Source of the DNA: Bordetella genomosp. 1
GTDB taxonomy: Bacteria; Pseudomonadota; Gammaproteobacteria; Burkholderiales; Burkholderiaceae_B
DNA length: 64,000 nt
Reading direction: 5' to 3'
NCBI RefSeq assembly: GCF_002261335.1
Contig: NZ_NEVL01000003.1
Location: forward strand, 1,116,001 to 1,180,000
The stretch's first letter is position 1; each line of letters begins with the position of its first letter. This document shows positions 1 to 7,860 of this stretch, piece by piece. The notes beneath the pieces were generated by a model, which was not told the DNA's origin, searched no databases, and saw nothing but the letters and a program-made list of their open reading frames with translations. A program made the translations under genes and the position numbers.

Positions 1-1
1 C

Positions 2-406
2 GTGGGTGCGCTCAACTCGGCGGTGATCACGTTCACGCTGTTCGAGGCCGCGTACTTTTGCGAGATCATGCGCGCCGGCATCCAGTCGATTCCGCGCGGG
101 CAGGTGTCGGCCAGCCTGGCGATCGGGCTCACGCCGTGGCAGGGCATGCGCTACATCGTGCTGCCGCAGGCCCTGCGCAACATGGTGCCGGCGCTGCTCA
201 CGCGGGTCATCATCCTGTTCCAGGACACCTCGCTGGTCTACGTGCTGTCGCTCACCGACTTCCTCGGTGCGGCCTCCAAGATCGGCCAGCGCGACGGCCG
301 GCTGGTGGAACTCTATCTCTTCGTGGCGGTGGTGTATTTCGTGATCTGCTTCACGGCATCCCGTCTGGTGAAACGGCTGGAAAAGCGCACCCGCGTGCTG
401 CGCTGA
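2..406 (+). CDS. gltK: Amino-acid ABC transporter permease, GltK type (5' truncated)
   Basis: This is the C-terminal part (about 134 residues) of an inner-membrane permease of the polar amino-acid ABC family; the start lies before the window, so the GTG at its left edge is an internal valine. The EAA-type loop is visible ([14 protein letters not shown] followed by A..LG....Q....I.LPQALR), which is the contact site for the ATPase. Two hydrophobic segments follow (around [17 protein letters not shown] and [14 protein letters not shown]), and the chain ends in a basic tail. The ATPase gene starts 19 bp downstream, so the two form one operon. The family and order suggest glutamate/aspartate uptake, but the substrate is inferred. 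Confidence 0.85.
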   Translation: MGALNSAVITFTLFEAAYFCEIMRAGIQSIPRGQVSASLAIGLTPWQGMRYIVLPQALRNMVPALLTRVIILFQDTSLVYVLSLTDFLGAASKIGQRDGRLVELYLFVAVVYFVICFTASRLVKRLEKRTRVLR

Positions 407-425
407 ACGCCGACCAGGAATTCTC

Positions 426-1178
426 ATGAATCAAACTTCCGCAATGATCGACATCCGCCAGGTCAGCAAGTGGTACGGCGACTTTCACGTGCTCGACGAC
501 TGCACCACCCAGGTGGCCCGCGGCGAGGTGGTGGTGGTGTGCGGCCCCTCGGGGTCGGGCAAGTCCACCCTGATCAAGACCGTGAATGCGCTCGAGCCCT
601 TCCAGAAAGGCGACATCGTGGTGAACGGCACCTCGCTGGCCGACCCGCGCACCAATCTGCCCAAGCTGCGCGCCGAGGCTGGCATGGTGTTCCAGCATTT
701 CGAGCTGTTCCCGCACCTCACCGTGACCGACAACCTGTGCCTGGGCCAGATGAAGGTGCTCAAGCGCGGCCGTGACGAGGCGCGCCAGCGCGCCCTCGCC
801 CTGCTCGACCGCGTCGGCCTGGCGGCCCACACCAACAAGCATCCGGGCGAGCTGTCGGGCGGCCAGCAGCAGCGCGTGGCGATCGCCCGGGCGCTGTCAA
901 TGGATCCGGTCGTGATGCTGTTTGACGAACCGACGTCCGCGCTCGATCCCGAGATGGTCAACGAGGTGCTCGACGTGATGACCGACCTCGCAGCCGAAGG
1001 CATGACGATGATGGTGGTGACCCACGAAATGGGCTTTGCCCGGCGCGTGGCGAATCGCGTCATCTTCATGGATGGCGGCCGCATCGTCGAAGACTGCCCG
1101 AAAGACGCCTTTTTTGGCGACGTCGAGGCGCGCGCGCCCCGCACCCGCCAGTTCCTCTCCAAGATCCTGCAGCACTGA
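426..1178 (+). CDS. gltL: Amino-acid ABC transporter ATP-binding protein, GltL type
   Basis: A 250-residue cytoplasmic ATPase that powers polar amino-acid import, of the usual length for GltL/GlnQ/HisP proteins. Visible motifs are Walker [10 protein letters not shown] (residues 40-48), the Q-loop in [11 protein letters not shown], the ABC signature [15 protein letters not shown], Walker [15 protein letters not shown] and the switch histidine in VVTHEMGFA. It follows the gltK-like permease by 19 bp and is followed 5 bp later by a threonine aldolase. Glutamate/aspartate is the best guess for substrate from similarity to GltL; glutamine or another polar amino acid cannot be excluded. Confidence 0.9.
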   Translation: MNQTSAMIDIRQVSKWYGDFHVLDDCTTQVARGEVVVVCGPSGSGKSTLIKTVNALEPFQKGDIVVNGTSLADPRTNLPKLRAEAGMVFQHFELFPHLTVTDNLCLGQMKVLKRGRDEARQRALALLDRVGLAAHTNKHPGELSGGQQQRVAIARALSMDPVVMLFDEPTSALDPEMVNEVLDVMTDLAAEGMTMMVVTHEMGFARRVANRVIFMDGGRIVEDCPKDAFFGDVEARAPRTRQFLSKILQH

Positions 1179-1183
1179 ACACC

Positions 1184-2239
1184 ATGTCGTCTCCCTCCGA
1201 ACTGCCGCGCCACCCCGTCGACCTGCGCAGCGACACCGTCACCCGGCCGACGCCGGCCATGTACGAACGCATGATGCATGCGCCCATCGGCGACGACGGC
1301 CTGGACGGCGACCCGAGCGTGCACGCGCTCGAGGCCGAGGTTGCGACGCGGCTGGGCAAGGACGCCGGGTTGTTCGTGCCGAGCTGCACCATGGCCAACC
1401 TGCTCGCCGTGCTGGCCCAGACGCAGCGCAACGAACAGGTGGTGCTGGAAGGCACCGCGCACATGTACACCTCGGAGCGCGGCGCCGCCACGTTCACCAA
1501 CCTCTTCTACCTGGGGGTGACGGGGGTCGACGGCGCCATGGACCTGGACCGGCTCGCGGACGCGCTGCAGGCGGGCGGCCACAAGCTGAAGACCTCCCTG
1601 GTCGCGATGGAGACGACCCACAACAATGCCGGCGGCACGGTGCTGCCGCTCGCGCACATGGCGGCGGTGCATGCGCTGGCGCGGGACCGCGGCGCGGCGG
1701 TCCACCTGGATGGCGCGAGGCTCTTCAACGCGGCGGTCGCGCTCGGCGTGGCGCCAGCCGAGATCACGCAGCACACCGATACGGTGTCGCTGTGTCTGTC
1801 CAAGGGCCTGAGCGCGCCGGTCGGCGCGGTGCTGGCCGGACCGCGGAAGCAGATCGACGTCGCGCGCACCCTGCGTCGCATGCTGGGCGGCACGCAACGC
1901 CAGTCCGGCATCATGGCCGCCGCGGCACTCGAAGGCGTGCAACACATGGGCGCACGCCTCGCCGAGGACCACACTCGCGCGCGCCGCCTGAGCGACGGCA
2001 TCAATGCGCTGGGCGGCCCGATCACCGCCACCGTGCCGCAGACCAATATCGTGCAGGTCGAGGTGGGCGCTACGGCGATGAGCAACAAGGAATGGGTCGC
2101 CGCGCTCGAGGCCGCGGGCCTGAAGATCCGGCCCTGGGCCAATACCCGTCTGCGCTGCGTCACGCACCGCCACACCACCGACGCCGACATCACAGCCGCC
2201 CTCGCCGCCTTTTCCCAGGTCCTCGCAGCGCCCCGCTGA
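1184..2239 (+). CDS. ltaE: Low-specificity L-threonine aldolase
   Basis: A 351-residue PLP enzyme that cleaves L-threonine and L-allo-threonine to glycine and acetaldehyde. The N-terminal DLRSDTVTRPT motif, the LDGARLFNAA motif that holds the PLP-pyridine aspartate, and the Schiff-base lysine in SLCLSKGLSAPVGA (K207) are all present. The length matches the family. It begins 5 bp after gltL and is probably cotranscribed, which would couple amino-acid uptake with hydroxy-amino-acid catabolism. Immediately after the stop codon begins an array of short repeats. Confidence 0.92.
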   Translation: MSSPSELPRHPVDLRSDTVTRPTPAMYERMMHAPIGDDGLDGDPSVHALEAEVATRLGKDAGLFVPSCTMANLLAVLAQTQRNEQVVLEGTAHMYTSERGAATFTNLFYLGVTGVDGAMDLDRLADALQAGGHKLKTSLVAMETTHNNAGGTVLPLAHMAAVHALARDRGAAVHLDGARLFNAAVALGVAPAEITQHTDTVSLCLSKGLSAPVGAVLAGPRKQIDVARTLRRMLGGTQRQSGIMAAAALEGVQHMGARLAEDHTRARRLSDGINALGGPITATVPQTNIVQVEVGATAMSNKEWVAALEAAGLKIRPWANTRLRCVTHRHTTDADITAALAAFSQVLAAPR

Positions 2240-2244
2240 AGAAC

Positions 2245-2586
2245 GGGAAAAGGAGTCAGACTGCAATTTCGTGCGCCGCCGCCCTCGAAACAATGGTGTC
2301 AGACTGCATTTTTCGTGTGGGACTCGGAAAAAACAAAGGTGTCAGACTGCATTTTCGCGAAAGCGAAATTGCAGTCTGACACCTTTTCCATTGCGGGCAG
2401 GATCGGCGCGCCTGCGGTGGCCGCGCTCGATAAATGCAGTCTGACACCTTATCCCGCGAAAGCCACCGCTGCAAAATTGCAGTCTGACACCTTTTCCGGT
2501 TTGTGCGCCGTCAGAGAAATTGCAGTCTGACACCTTTTCGGGGGTGGGTGGCGGCCGAGAAAAATGCAGTCTGACTCCTTTTTGAC
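2245..2586. repeat. Short-repeat array 1: eight 43-bp-spaced copies of GTCAGACTGCA
   Basis: This interval between the convergent ends of ltaE and the DUF1415 gene holds eight copies of the core GTCAGACTGCA or its complement. Forward cores begin at 2255, 2298 and 2341; reverse cores begin at 2370, 2435, 2478, 2521 and 2565. Neighbours in the same orientation are 43-44 bp apart, except for one 65-bp step. Each core sits in an extended unit of about 22 bp, AAAGGTGTCAGACTGCATTT, flanked by unique GC-rich DNA. The two outermost copies carry GAGTCAGAC instead of GTGTCAGAC. The palindromic GTCAGAC centre resembles REP-like sequences linked to RAYT (tyrosine) transposases, but no such gene is in the window. 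Confidence 0.9.
2335..2386. repeat. Long hairpin formed by two inverted repeat units
   Basis: The last forward and first reverse units of array 1 form 24-bp arms (2335-2358 and 2363-2386) with one mismatch, separated by a GAAA tetraloop. As RNA or single-stranded DNA this would fold into a very stable hairpin. It marks the turning point where repeat orientation flips. It lies between two convergent genes, so it could also stop transcription from either side, but it has no dedicated U-tract. Confidence 0.85.
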
Positions 2587-2604
2587 GCGCGCTCCTGCCG
2601 CGGG

Positions 2605-3168
2605 TCAGTTGGTCTTGCCGTCGATCACGCGCTGCCAGCCTTCGTGGCCGAGTTGTTGCAGGGTTTCGATGTTCTTTTCGTAGATCTCGGCGGCGTCGGG
2701 GAAGGCTTCGACGGCGCGGTCGATGCTGTCTTCGCGCAGCAGGTGCAGGATCGGATACGGCGAACGGTTGGTGTAGTTCTCGATGTCGTCCGGCTCGGTG
2801 TCGGCAAACTGGAACTGCGGATGGAAGGTCGCGACCTGCAGGTCACCGACCAGACGCATGCGCTTGAGCAGGCGCTCCGACAGATCCTCGAAATCGTTGA
2901 AGTCGTAGAAGTCGTGCAGCGCCTCGGGCAGGATCAGCAAGGTGGTGTCGATGGTCTGCGGATCCGCTTCGCTGATGAGCATCAGCTCGTCTTCGAGATC
3001 GGTGAGCACGCCCTCGGCGTCCTGGGCGTCGCTCACGGCGTAGCGCACCTGGCCCTTGATCTGCACCGCCTTGGCGAACGGACAGAGGTTCAGGCCGATC
3101 ACGGCGCGGTCGACCCAGGTACGTACCTCGTCGGCGACGGCGGTGGCGGCGGGAGTGGTGATGATCAT
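2605..3168 (-). CDS. DUF1415 family protein
   Basis: A 187-residue protein matching the DUF1415 family, recognisable by the N-terminal WVDRAVIGLNLCPFA segment with its conserved cysteine and by LLILPEAL.DF.DFNDF and HPQFQFADTEPDDIENYTNRSPYP. Function is unknown; the family is widespread in proteobacteria as a soluble cytoplasmic protein. The start is placed at the ATG at 3168 because the open frame upstream becomes arginine/cysteine-rich and overlaps a degenerate tandem repeat, which is not coding-like. It is convergent with ltaE across repeat array 1. Confidence 0.88.
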   Translation of the reverse strand: MIITTPAATAVADEVRTWVDRAVIGLNLCPFAKAVQIKGQVRYAVSDAQDAEGVLTDLEDELMLISEADPQTIDTTLLILPEALHDFYDFNDFEDLSERLLKRMRLVGDLQVATFHPQFQFADTEPDDIENYTNRSPYPILHLLREDSIDRAVEAFPDAAEIYEKNIETLQQLGHEGWQRVIDGKTN

Positions 3169-3283
3169 GTTGTTGCGGCCACAACGGCCGGAATGAAGAG
3201 AAACGAACCCCGCAGGATACGCCCACGGGTACTGGCCGACATGCACGGCGCATGCGGGCAAAAAAGCGCCGCAGCGGCGGAGC

Positions 3284-3485
3284 CTCGGCAACGCAGAGAC
3301 GGCGCGAACATCGAGACGGAGGCACCGGCACCGCAGGCGGCGCGAACACCACAGCAGCGGATGTCCCGCCAACGCAGACAGCGCGAGCATCACGGCGGCG
3401 GATGCCCGGTAACACTGACGGCGCAAGCAACACAGCAGCGGCGCCCCCGCAACCCAGGCGGTGAGAGCGCCACAGCGGCAAGCGC
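3284..3485. repeat. Degenerate 41-bp tandem repeat, five copies
   Basis: The 376-bp gap between the DUF1415 start (3168) and the M20 peptidase stop (3545) holds no gene. Most of it is a tandem repeat with period about 41 bp: copies run 3284-3322, 3323-3363, 3364-3404, 3405-3445 and 3446-3485. Shared elements are CAACGCAGAC, GGCGCGAACA and CACAGCAGCGGATG with substitutions. Because 41 is not a multiple of three, the repeat is not an in-frame protein repeat. The first 100 bp of the gap (3169-3283) show nothing recognisable beyond the expected DUF1415 promoter. Confidence 0.75.
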
Positions 3486-3544
3486 TCCCCGCGACCAAGC
3501 CGGCGCGAAGGCCGACCTGCCCTCCGCGCCGCCACGCGCCCGAC

Positions 3545-5017
3545 TTACTCTGCCGGCATCGCCGCCATGGTCTGCGCAACCGCGGCGGTGAGCTTCTTGC
3601 CATAGGGCACGTGCAGGAATTCGTTGGGGCCGTGCGCGTTCGACTTCGGGCCGAGCACGCCGCACACCATGAACTGGGCCTTGGGGAAGCCCTTCTGCAG
3701 CATGCTCATGAGCGGGATCGTGCCGCCCTGGCCGATGTAGCCGCAAGGCGCGCCGTAGTACTGCTGCGAGGCGGCGTCGAGCGCCTGCGACAGCCACGGC
3801 GCCGACGTCGGCGCGTTCCAGCCGGTGGCCGCGCCCTCGCGCGCATGGAACGTGACCTTGGCGTTGTAGGGCGCATCGGCCTCGAGCAACTCCTTGATCT
3901 CCTGCGACGCGGCACCCGCGTCGATCAGCGGCGGCAGGCGCAGCGACAGCTTGAACGCGGTGCGCGGACGCAGCACGTTGCCGGCGCTCGAGAGCGGCGG
4001 CAGGCCTTCGGCGCCCGTCACCGACAGCGTCGGGCGCCAGGTGCGGTTGAGCAGCGCCTCTTCGGGCGCGGTGGTCATCGGCAGCACGAAGCTGCCGTCG
4101 GCGCCGCAGCTCCAGGGGAACCGGCGCCAGACCTCGTCGCCCAGGATCTGGGCGGTGGCCTTGACCTGCTCGATGCGGTCGGCGGGGATTTCGCAATGCA
4201 GGCTTTGCGGCAGCAGGCGGCCGCTGCCGCTGTCTTCGAGGCGGTCGAGCAGATGGCGCAGGATGCGGAACGTCGAGGGCACCACGCCCGACGAGTCGCC
4301 CGAATGCACGCCTTCGTCGAGCACCTGCACCTCCAGCGTGCCCGACACCATGCCGCGCAGCGAGGTCGTCATCCAGAGCTGCTCGTAGTTGCCGGCCCCC
4401 GAATCCAGGCACACGACCAGGGCGACGTTGCCCATGCGCTCGCGCAGCGCATCGATGTAGGGCAGCAGGTCGTAGCTGCCCGACTCCTCACAGGTCTCGA
4501 CGATGCCGACGCAGCGCGGCCGCGGAATGCCCTGCTTGTCGAGCGCCATGATGGCGGTGAGCGAGGCGTAGACGGCATAACCGTCGTCGGCGCCGCCCCG
4601 GCCGTAGAGCTTGCCGTTCTCGAGCTTCGGCGTCCAGGGGCCGAGGTCGGAACGCCAGCCGGAGAACTCGGGCTGCTTGTCGAGGTGACCATAGAGCAGC
4701 ACGGTATCGCCGTTGTCGCTGCGCGTGGCCGGGGCCTCGAAGAAAATCACCGGCGTGCGGCCGGGCAGGCGCACCACTTCGAGCTTCAGGCCCGACACCT
4801 TCTGCGCCTCGACCCACTGGGCGGCGTCGCGCACCACGCGTTCGATGAACGCGTTCTTTTCCCAGTCGGCGTCGAAGGCCGGGCTCTTGGCGGGAATCGC
4901 GATGTAGTCGGTCAGCGCGGGGATGATTTCGTTGTCCCACTTCTCATCGACAAAGGCTTGCAGGGCCTTCGGATCGAGGGTGGGCGGCAGGGCGTCGTCG
5001 GGGATGCGCGCGTTCAT
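3545..5017 (-). CDS. M20 family zinc metallopeptidase
   Basis: A 490-residue dipeptidase/carboxypeptidase-like hydrolase of the M20 family. Metal-site motifs are visible in order: histidine in LLYGHLDKQPE, aspartate in GRGGADDGYA, the catalytic Glu pair in ETCEESGSYD, aspartate in VCLDSGAGN and the C-terminal histidine in KSNAHGPNEFL. The lid/dimerisation domain lies between about residues 200 and 330. There is no signal peptide, so it is probably cytoplasmic. The start at 5017 (MNARIPDD) is chosen because the frame upstream is low-quality. It is divergent from the GntR regulator at 5177 but does not look functionally linked to that operon. Confidence 0.9.
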   Translation of the reverse strand: MNARIPDDALPPTLDPKALQAFVDEKWDNEIIPALTDYIAIPAKSPAFDADWEKNAFIERVVRDAAQWVEAQKVSGLKLEVVRLPGRTPVIFFEAPATRSDNGDTVLLYGHLDKQPEFSGWRSDLGPWTPKLENGKLYGRGGADDGYAVYASLTAIMALDKQGIPRPRCVGIVETCEESGSYDLLPYIDALRERMGNVALVVCLDSGAGNYEQLWMTTSLRGMVSGTLEVQVLDEGVHSGDSSGVVPSTFRILRHLLDRLEDSGSGRLLPQSLHCEIPADRIEQVKATAQILGDEVWRRFPWSCGADGSFVLPMTTAPEEALLNRTWRPTLSVTGAEGLPPLSSAGNVLRPRTAFKLSLRLPPLIDAGAASQEIKELLEADAPYNAKVTFHAREGAATGWNAPTSAPWLSQALDAASQQYYGAPCGYIGQGGTIPLMSMLQKGFPKAQFMVCGVLGPKSNAHGPNEFLHVPYGKKLTAAVAQTMAAMPAE

Positions 5018-5136
5018 GGTGGGCGTCTCGGCTAGGAAGCGAAGCCGCCATTTTATGCCTGTGCCACGCGCCGTGCCGAGCGGCGCCGTTGCTTGCGCAA
5101 CAAACAAATAAACAGGTCCCTATTGGCAGCCCGAGT

Positions 5137-5160
5137 TTTTGTATGCAAAAATATACAAAA
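5137..5160. promoter_or_regulatory. Inverted repeat, likely GntR operator
   Basis: Perfect 8-bp arms TTTTGTAT (5137-5144) and ATACAAAA (5153-5160) are separated by 8 bp, in an AT-rich patch 17 bp before the GntR start codon. TTGTAT/ATACAA half-sites of this sort are typical of FCD-type GntR regulators. Autoregulation and control of the following operon is the natural inference; no binding data. Confidence 0.6.
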
Positions 5161-5176
5161 CACGGACGAGACACGC

Positions 5177-5809
5177 ATGCCCATCACCAAGGCCAATTCC
5201 CAGTCGTTTGCCGCCTACACCGAGATCAAGCGCCGCATCCTGGCCGGGCTGTTCACGCCCGAGGATCGCCTGCGCGAGGTGGAGGTGGCGAAGCTGCTCG
5301 AGATGGGCCGTACACCGGTGCGCGAGGCGCTCAAGCGGATTCAGGATGAAGGCCTGATCACGCACGAGCCCGGCCGCGGCCTGGTCGTCACCACGATGGA
5401 CCAGCGGGAGGTGGGCGAGCTCTACGCGATGCGCCAGTTCCTCGAAGGCGCCGCCGCCGCGCTGGCCGCGCGCCACGCCTCCGAGGCCGAGATCCTGCAC
5501 ATGCAGACCATTCTCGACGACGGCGACGCGGGCGACCCGGTCGAGCAGAATCTCGCCTTCCACGAAGCGATCTACGCGGCCGCACACAACCGCTACCTGA
5601 TCCGCTCGCTGCAATCCCTCACCGACACCACCTACCTGCTCGGCCGCAGCACGCTGAGCTCGCCCGAGCGCGTGGCGCAGTCGAACGAAGAGCACAACGC
5701 CATCGTGGCCGCGATCCGCGCCCGCGACCCCGTGCGCGCCGAAGCGGCCGCACAGCACCACATCAACCAGGCCCTGCTGGAAAGACTGAAGATGCTGCGC
5801 CAGGGATAA
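5177..5809 (+). CDS. GntR family transcriptional regulator (FCD subfamily)
   Basis: A 210-residue DNA-binding regulator. The N-terminal winged helix (about residues 10-75) shows the family signature around GRTPVREALKRIQDEGL, and the C-terminal all-helical FCD ligand domain (about 85-205) holds the metal/ligand residues in FHEAIYAAAHN and EEHNAIVAAI. The ATG at 5177 is preferred because upstream in-frame codons run through the AT-rich inverted repeat. The gene opens a same-strand block of two Bug receptors, a dehydrogenase and an amidohydrolase, so it likely senses an organic-acid substrate or intermediate of that pathway. Confidence 0.9.
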   Translation: MPITKANSQSFAAYTEIKRRILAGLFTPEDRLREVEVAKLLEMGRTPVREALKRIQDEGLITHEPGRGLVVTTMDQREVGELYAMRQFLEGAAAALAARHASEAEILHMQTILDDGDAGDPVEQNLAFHEAIYAAAHNRYLIRSLQSLTDTTYLLGRSTLSSPERVAQSNEEHNAIVAAIRARDPVRAEAAAQHHINQALLERLKMLRQG

Positions 5810-5833
5810 AGCCCGGCATCACGGAGACAAACC

Positions 5834-6808
5834 ATGTGGAAGTACCTGCGAGCCCGCCTGGCGGCGGGCCTGGGCCTCGTTTTGCCCGCGATTTGCGTCA
5901 CTGCCCAGGCCGCCGATGCCTTTCCGAGCCAGCCCATCACGCTGATCGTGCCGTTTGCCGCGGGCGGCGGCACCGACAGCATCGCGCGCGACATGGCGCG
6001 CACGCTCGGCGAACGGCTGGGCCAGCCGGTGGTCGTGGAGAACCGCGGCGGTGGCGGCGGTTCGATCGGCGCCACGGTGGTGGCCAACGCCAAGCCCGAC
6101 GGCCACACGCTGCTGTTCGCAACCTCGACCTTCGTGACCAACGCAGCCGCGGGCATCGCCACCACCTATGACGTGCAGCGCTCGTTCGCACCGGTCGCCA
6201 TGCTGGGCCGCGGCCCGCTGCTGGTCGTGAGCGCCAAGGACCTGGGCCTGAAGAACGTCGCGGACCTGCGCGCCCGCGCCGCGAAGGACAGCTTGAATTA
6301 CTGCTCGGCCGGCAATGGCAGCATCAACCACCTCACCGGCGAACTGTTCAACCAGCGCGCCCAGGTCGAGATGACGCACGTGCCCTACAAGGGCAGCGGC
6401 CCGGCCACCGTCGACCTGCTGGCCGGCCGCGTCCAGGTGTTCTTCGCCACCGTGCCGACCATGCTGTCGCAGGTGCAGGACAAGCGGGTGGACCTGCTCG
6501 CCGTCACCGGCAAGACGCGTTCGCCGCTGTTCCCCGACACCCCCACGCTGGACGAGGCCGGCCTGAGCGGCTTCGACATCACCACCTGGTGGGGCGTGCT
6601 CGCGCCGGCCGGCACCCCTGCCGACGTGGTGACCAAGCTCAACGGCGCCGTCAACGAGGCCGCGGCCGACCCGCGCGTGAAGGACCGTCTCACGCACGAG
6701 GGTGCACAGCTCCTGCGCGGCAGCCCGCAGGACTTCGGCCAGGCGCTCGGCGCCGAGCTGGCGATGTGGCGCGAGGTGGTGCAGAAGGCCGGCGTGAAGC
6801 TGGACTGA
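5834..6808 (+). CDS. Bug/TctC family periplasmic substrate-binding protein 1
   Basis: A 324-residue secreted solute receptor of the Bug (tripartite tricarboxylate receptor) family. A Sec signal peptide ends near AQA-ADAFP (about residue 27), followed by the family signature PI.LIVPFAAGGGTDSIAR and the P.GHTLL and VPYKGSGPA segments. GGAG lies a suitable distance before the ATG. No TctA/TctB membrane subunits are nearby, as is usual for the many orphan Bug proteins in Alcaligenaceae. Carboxylates are the known ligand class; the specific ligand is unknown. It sits 24 bp after the GntR gene. Confidence 0.92.
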   Translation: MWKYLRARLAAGLGLVLPAICVTAQAADAFPSQPITLIVPFAAGGGTDSIARDMARTLGERLGQPVVVENRGGGGGSIGATVVANAKPDGHTLLFATSTFVTNAAAGIATTYDVQRSFAPVAMLGRGPLLVVSAKDLGLKNVADLRARAAKDSLNYCSAGNGSINHLTGELFNQRAQVEMTHVPYKGSGPATVDLLAGRVQVFFATVPTMLSQVQDKRVDLLAVTGKTRSPLFPDTPTLDEAGLSGFDITTWWGVLAPAGTPADVVTKLNGAVNEAAADPRVKDRLTHEGAQLLRGSPQDFGQALGAELAMWREVVQKAGVKLD

Positions 6809-6839
6809 GCCACCCCGCCACGACAACAAGGAGACAGAC

Positions 6840-7829
6840 ATGAATCGCCATTTCCTCACGCGCCGCGAGCTGCTGCGCGCCGGCGCAGCGGGCGCCCTGC
6901 TCTCGCTCGCGCCGCGCGTCTTCGCGGCCGCCTATCCCGACAAGCCCGTCACGATGATCGTGCCCTACGCCCCCGGCGGCCAGGGCGACGTGTTCGCGCG
7001 CATCCTGTCGGAACAGCTCGGCAAGCATTATTCGCAGACCTTCGTGGTGGAGAACCGGCCCGGCGCCTCCGGCGCGCTCGGCGCAAGGCTGGTGCTGCGC
7101 GCACCGGCCGACGGGCACACGCTGCTGCTCGGTCAGACCGGCGAGATCGCCGTCAATCCTTACGCAATGAAGGCACCCGGCTACGATCCGCTGCGCGAGT
7201 TCGCCCCGGTGATCCTGGTGGGCGACTCGCCGCTGGTGCTGGCCGTGCCGCAGCAGTCGCCGTATGCCGATCTGAATGCGCTGATCCAGGCGGCGCGCGC
7301 CAAGCCGGAAAGCGTGGCCTACGCTTCCTCCGGCACCGCGACGCCCGGCCATCTGGCGGCCGCGGCGCTGGCCCTCGGTACGAAGACCCAGCTGCTGCAC
7401 GCGCCGTACAAGGGCGCGGGCCAGGCCATGTCCGACCTGCTCGGCGGCCACGTCGACTTCTTTTTCTCCAGCGCCTCGGCCGCCATGCCGCACGTACACG
7501 GCGGCCGCCTGCGCGTGCTGGCGGTCTCGTCGCAACAGCGACTGGCGATCCTGCCACAGGTGCCGACCGTGGCCGAGGCGGCGGTGCCCGGATTCCAGTT
7601 CAGCCTGTGGGGCGGCGTGTTTGCGCCGGCGGCCACGCCGGCCGCGGTGCTCGACGACCTCAATCGCAGCCTCAATGCCATACTGGCCGATCCGGCCATC
7701 AAGTCGCGCCTCGAGAACGACGGCGCCGCGGTGCGTCCCAACGACCGCGCCGACTTCACGCGCTTCGTGCAGAGCGAAGCGCAGAAATACCAGCGTCTGG
7801 TGCAGGCCGCCGGCGTCAAGATCGATTGA
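6840..7829 (+). CDS. Bug/TctC family periplasmic substrate-binding protein 2
   Basis: A 329-residue receptor of the same family as its upstream neighbour. Its leader carries a Tat-like twin-arginine motif (TRRELLRAGAAGAL) ending near RVFA-AAYPDKP. The mature part shows VTMIVPYAPGGQGDVFAR, ADGHTLLLGQTG and APYKGAGQAMSDLLGGHVDFFF. AAGGAGA precedes the ATG. Two receptors in one operon may bind alternative ligands, or one may act in signalling rather than transport. The sequences are clearly divergent from each other, so this is not a recent duplication. Confidence 0.92.
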   Translation: MNRHFLTRRELLRAGAAGALLSLAPRVFAAAYPDKPVTMIVPYAPGGQGDVFARILSEQLGKHYSQTFVVENRPGASGALGARLVLRAPADGHTLLLGQTGEIAVNPYAMKAPGYDPLREFAPVILVGDSPLVLAVPQQSPYADLNALIQAARAKPESVAYASSGTATPGHLAAAALALGTKTQLLHAPYKGAGQAMSDLLGGHVDFFFSSASAAMPHVHGGRLRVLAVSSQQRLAILPQVPTVAEAAVPGFQFSLWGGVFAPAATPAAVLDDLNRSLNAILADPAIKSRLENDGAAVRPNDRADFTRFVQSEAQKYQRLVQAAGVKID

Positions 7830-7860
7830 CCCCTTCCACACTTTCACGGGAACCCTCAAC

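Noticed and set aside
2245-2586. CRISPR array, because of short repeats with about 22-bp unique spacers at regular 43-bp spacing
   Set aside because: The repeat orientation inverts inside both arrays, the repeat is only about 20 bp, no leader or cas gene is present, and one step is 65 bp.
3169-3603. N-terminal extension of the DUF1415 frame as a fused domain
   Set aside because: The extension crosses the degenerate 41-bp tandem repeat, is Arg/Cys-rich and matches nothing; DUF1415 proteins begin at the chosen ATG.
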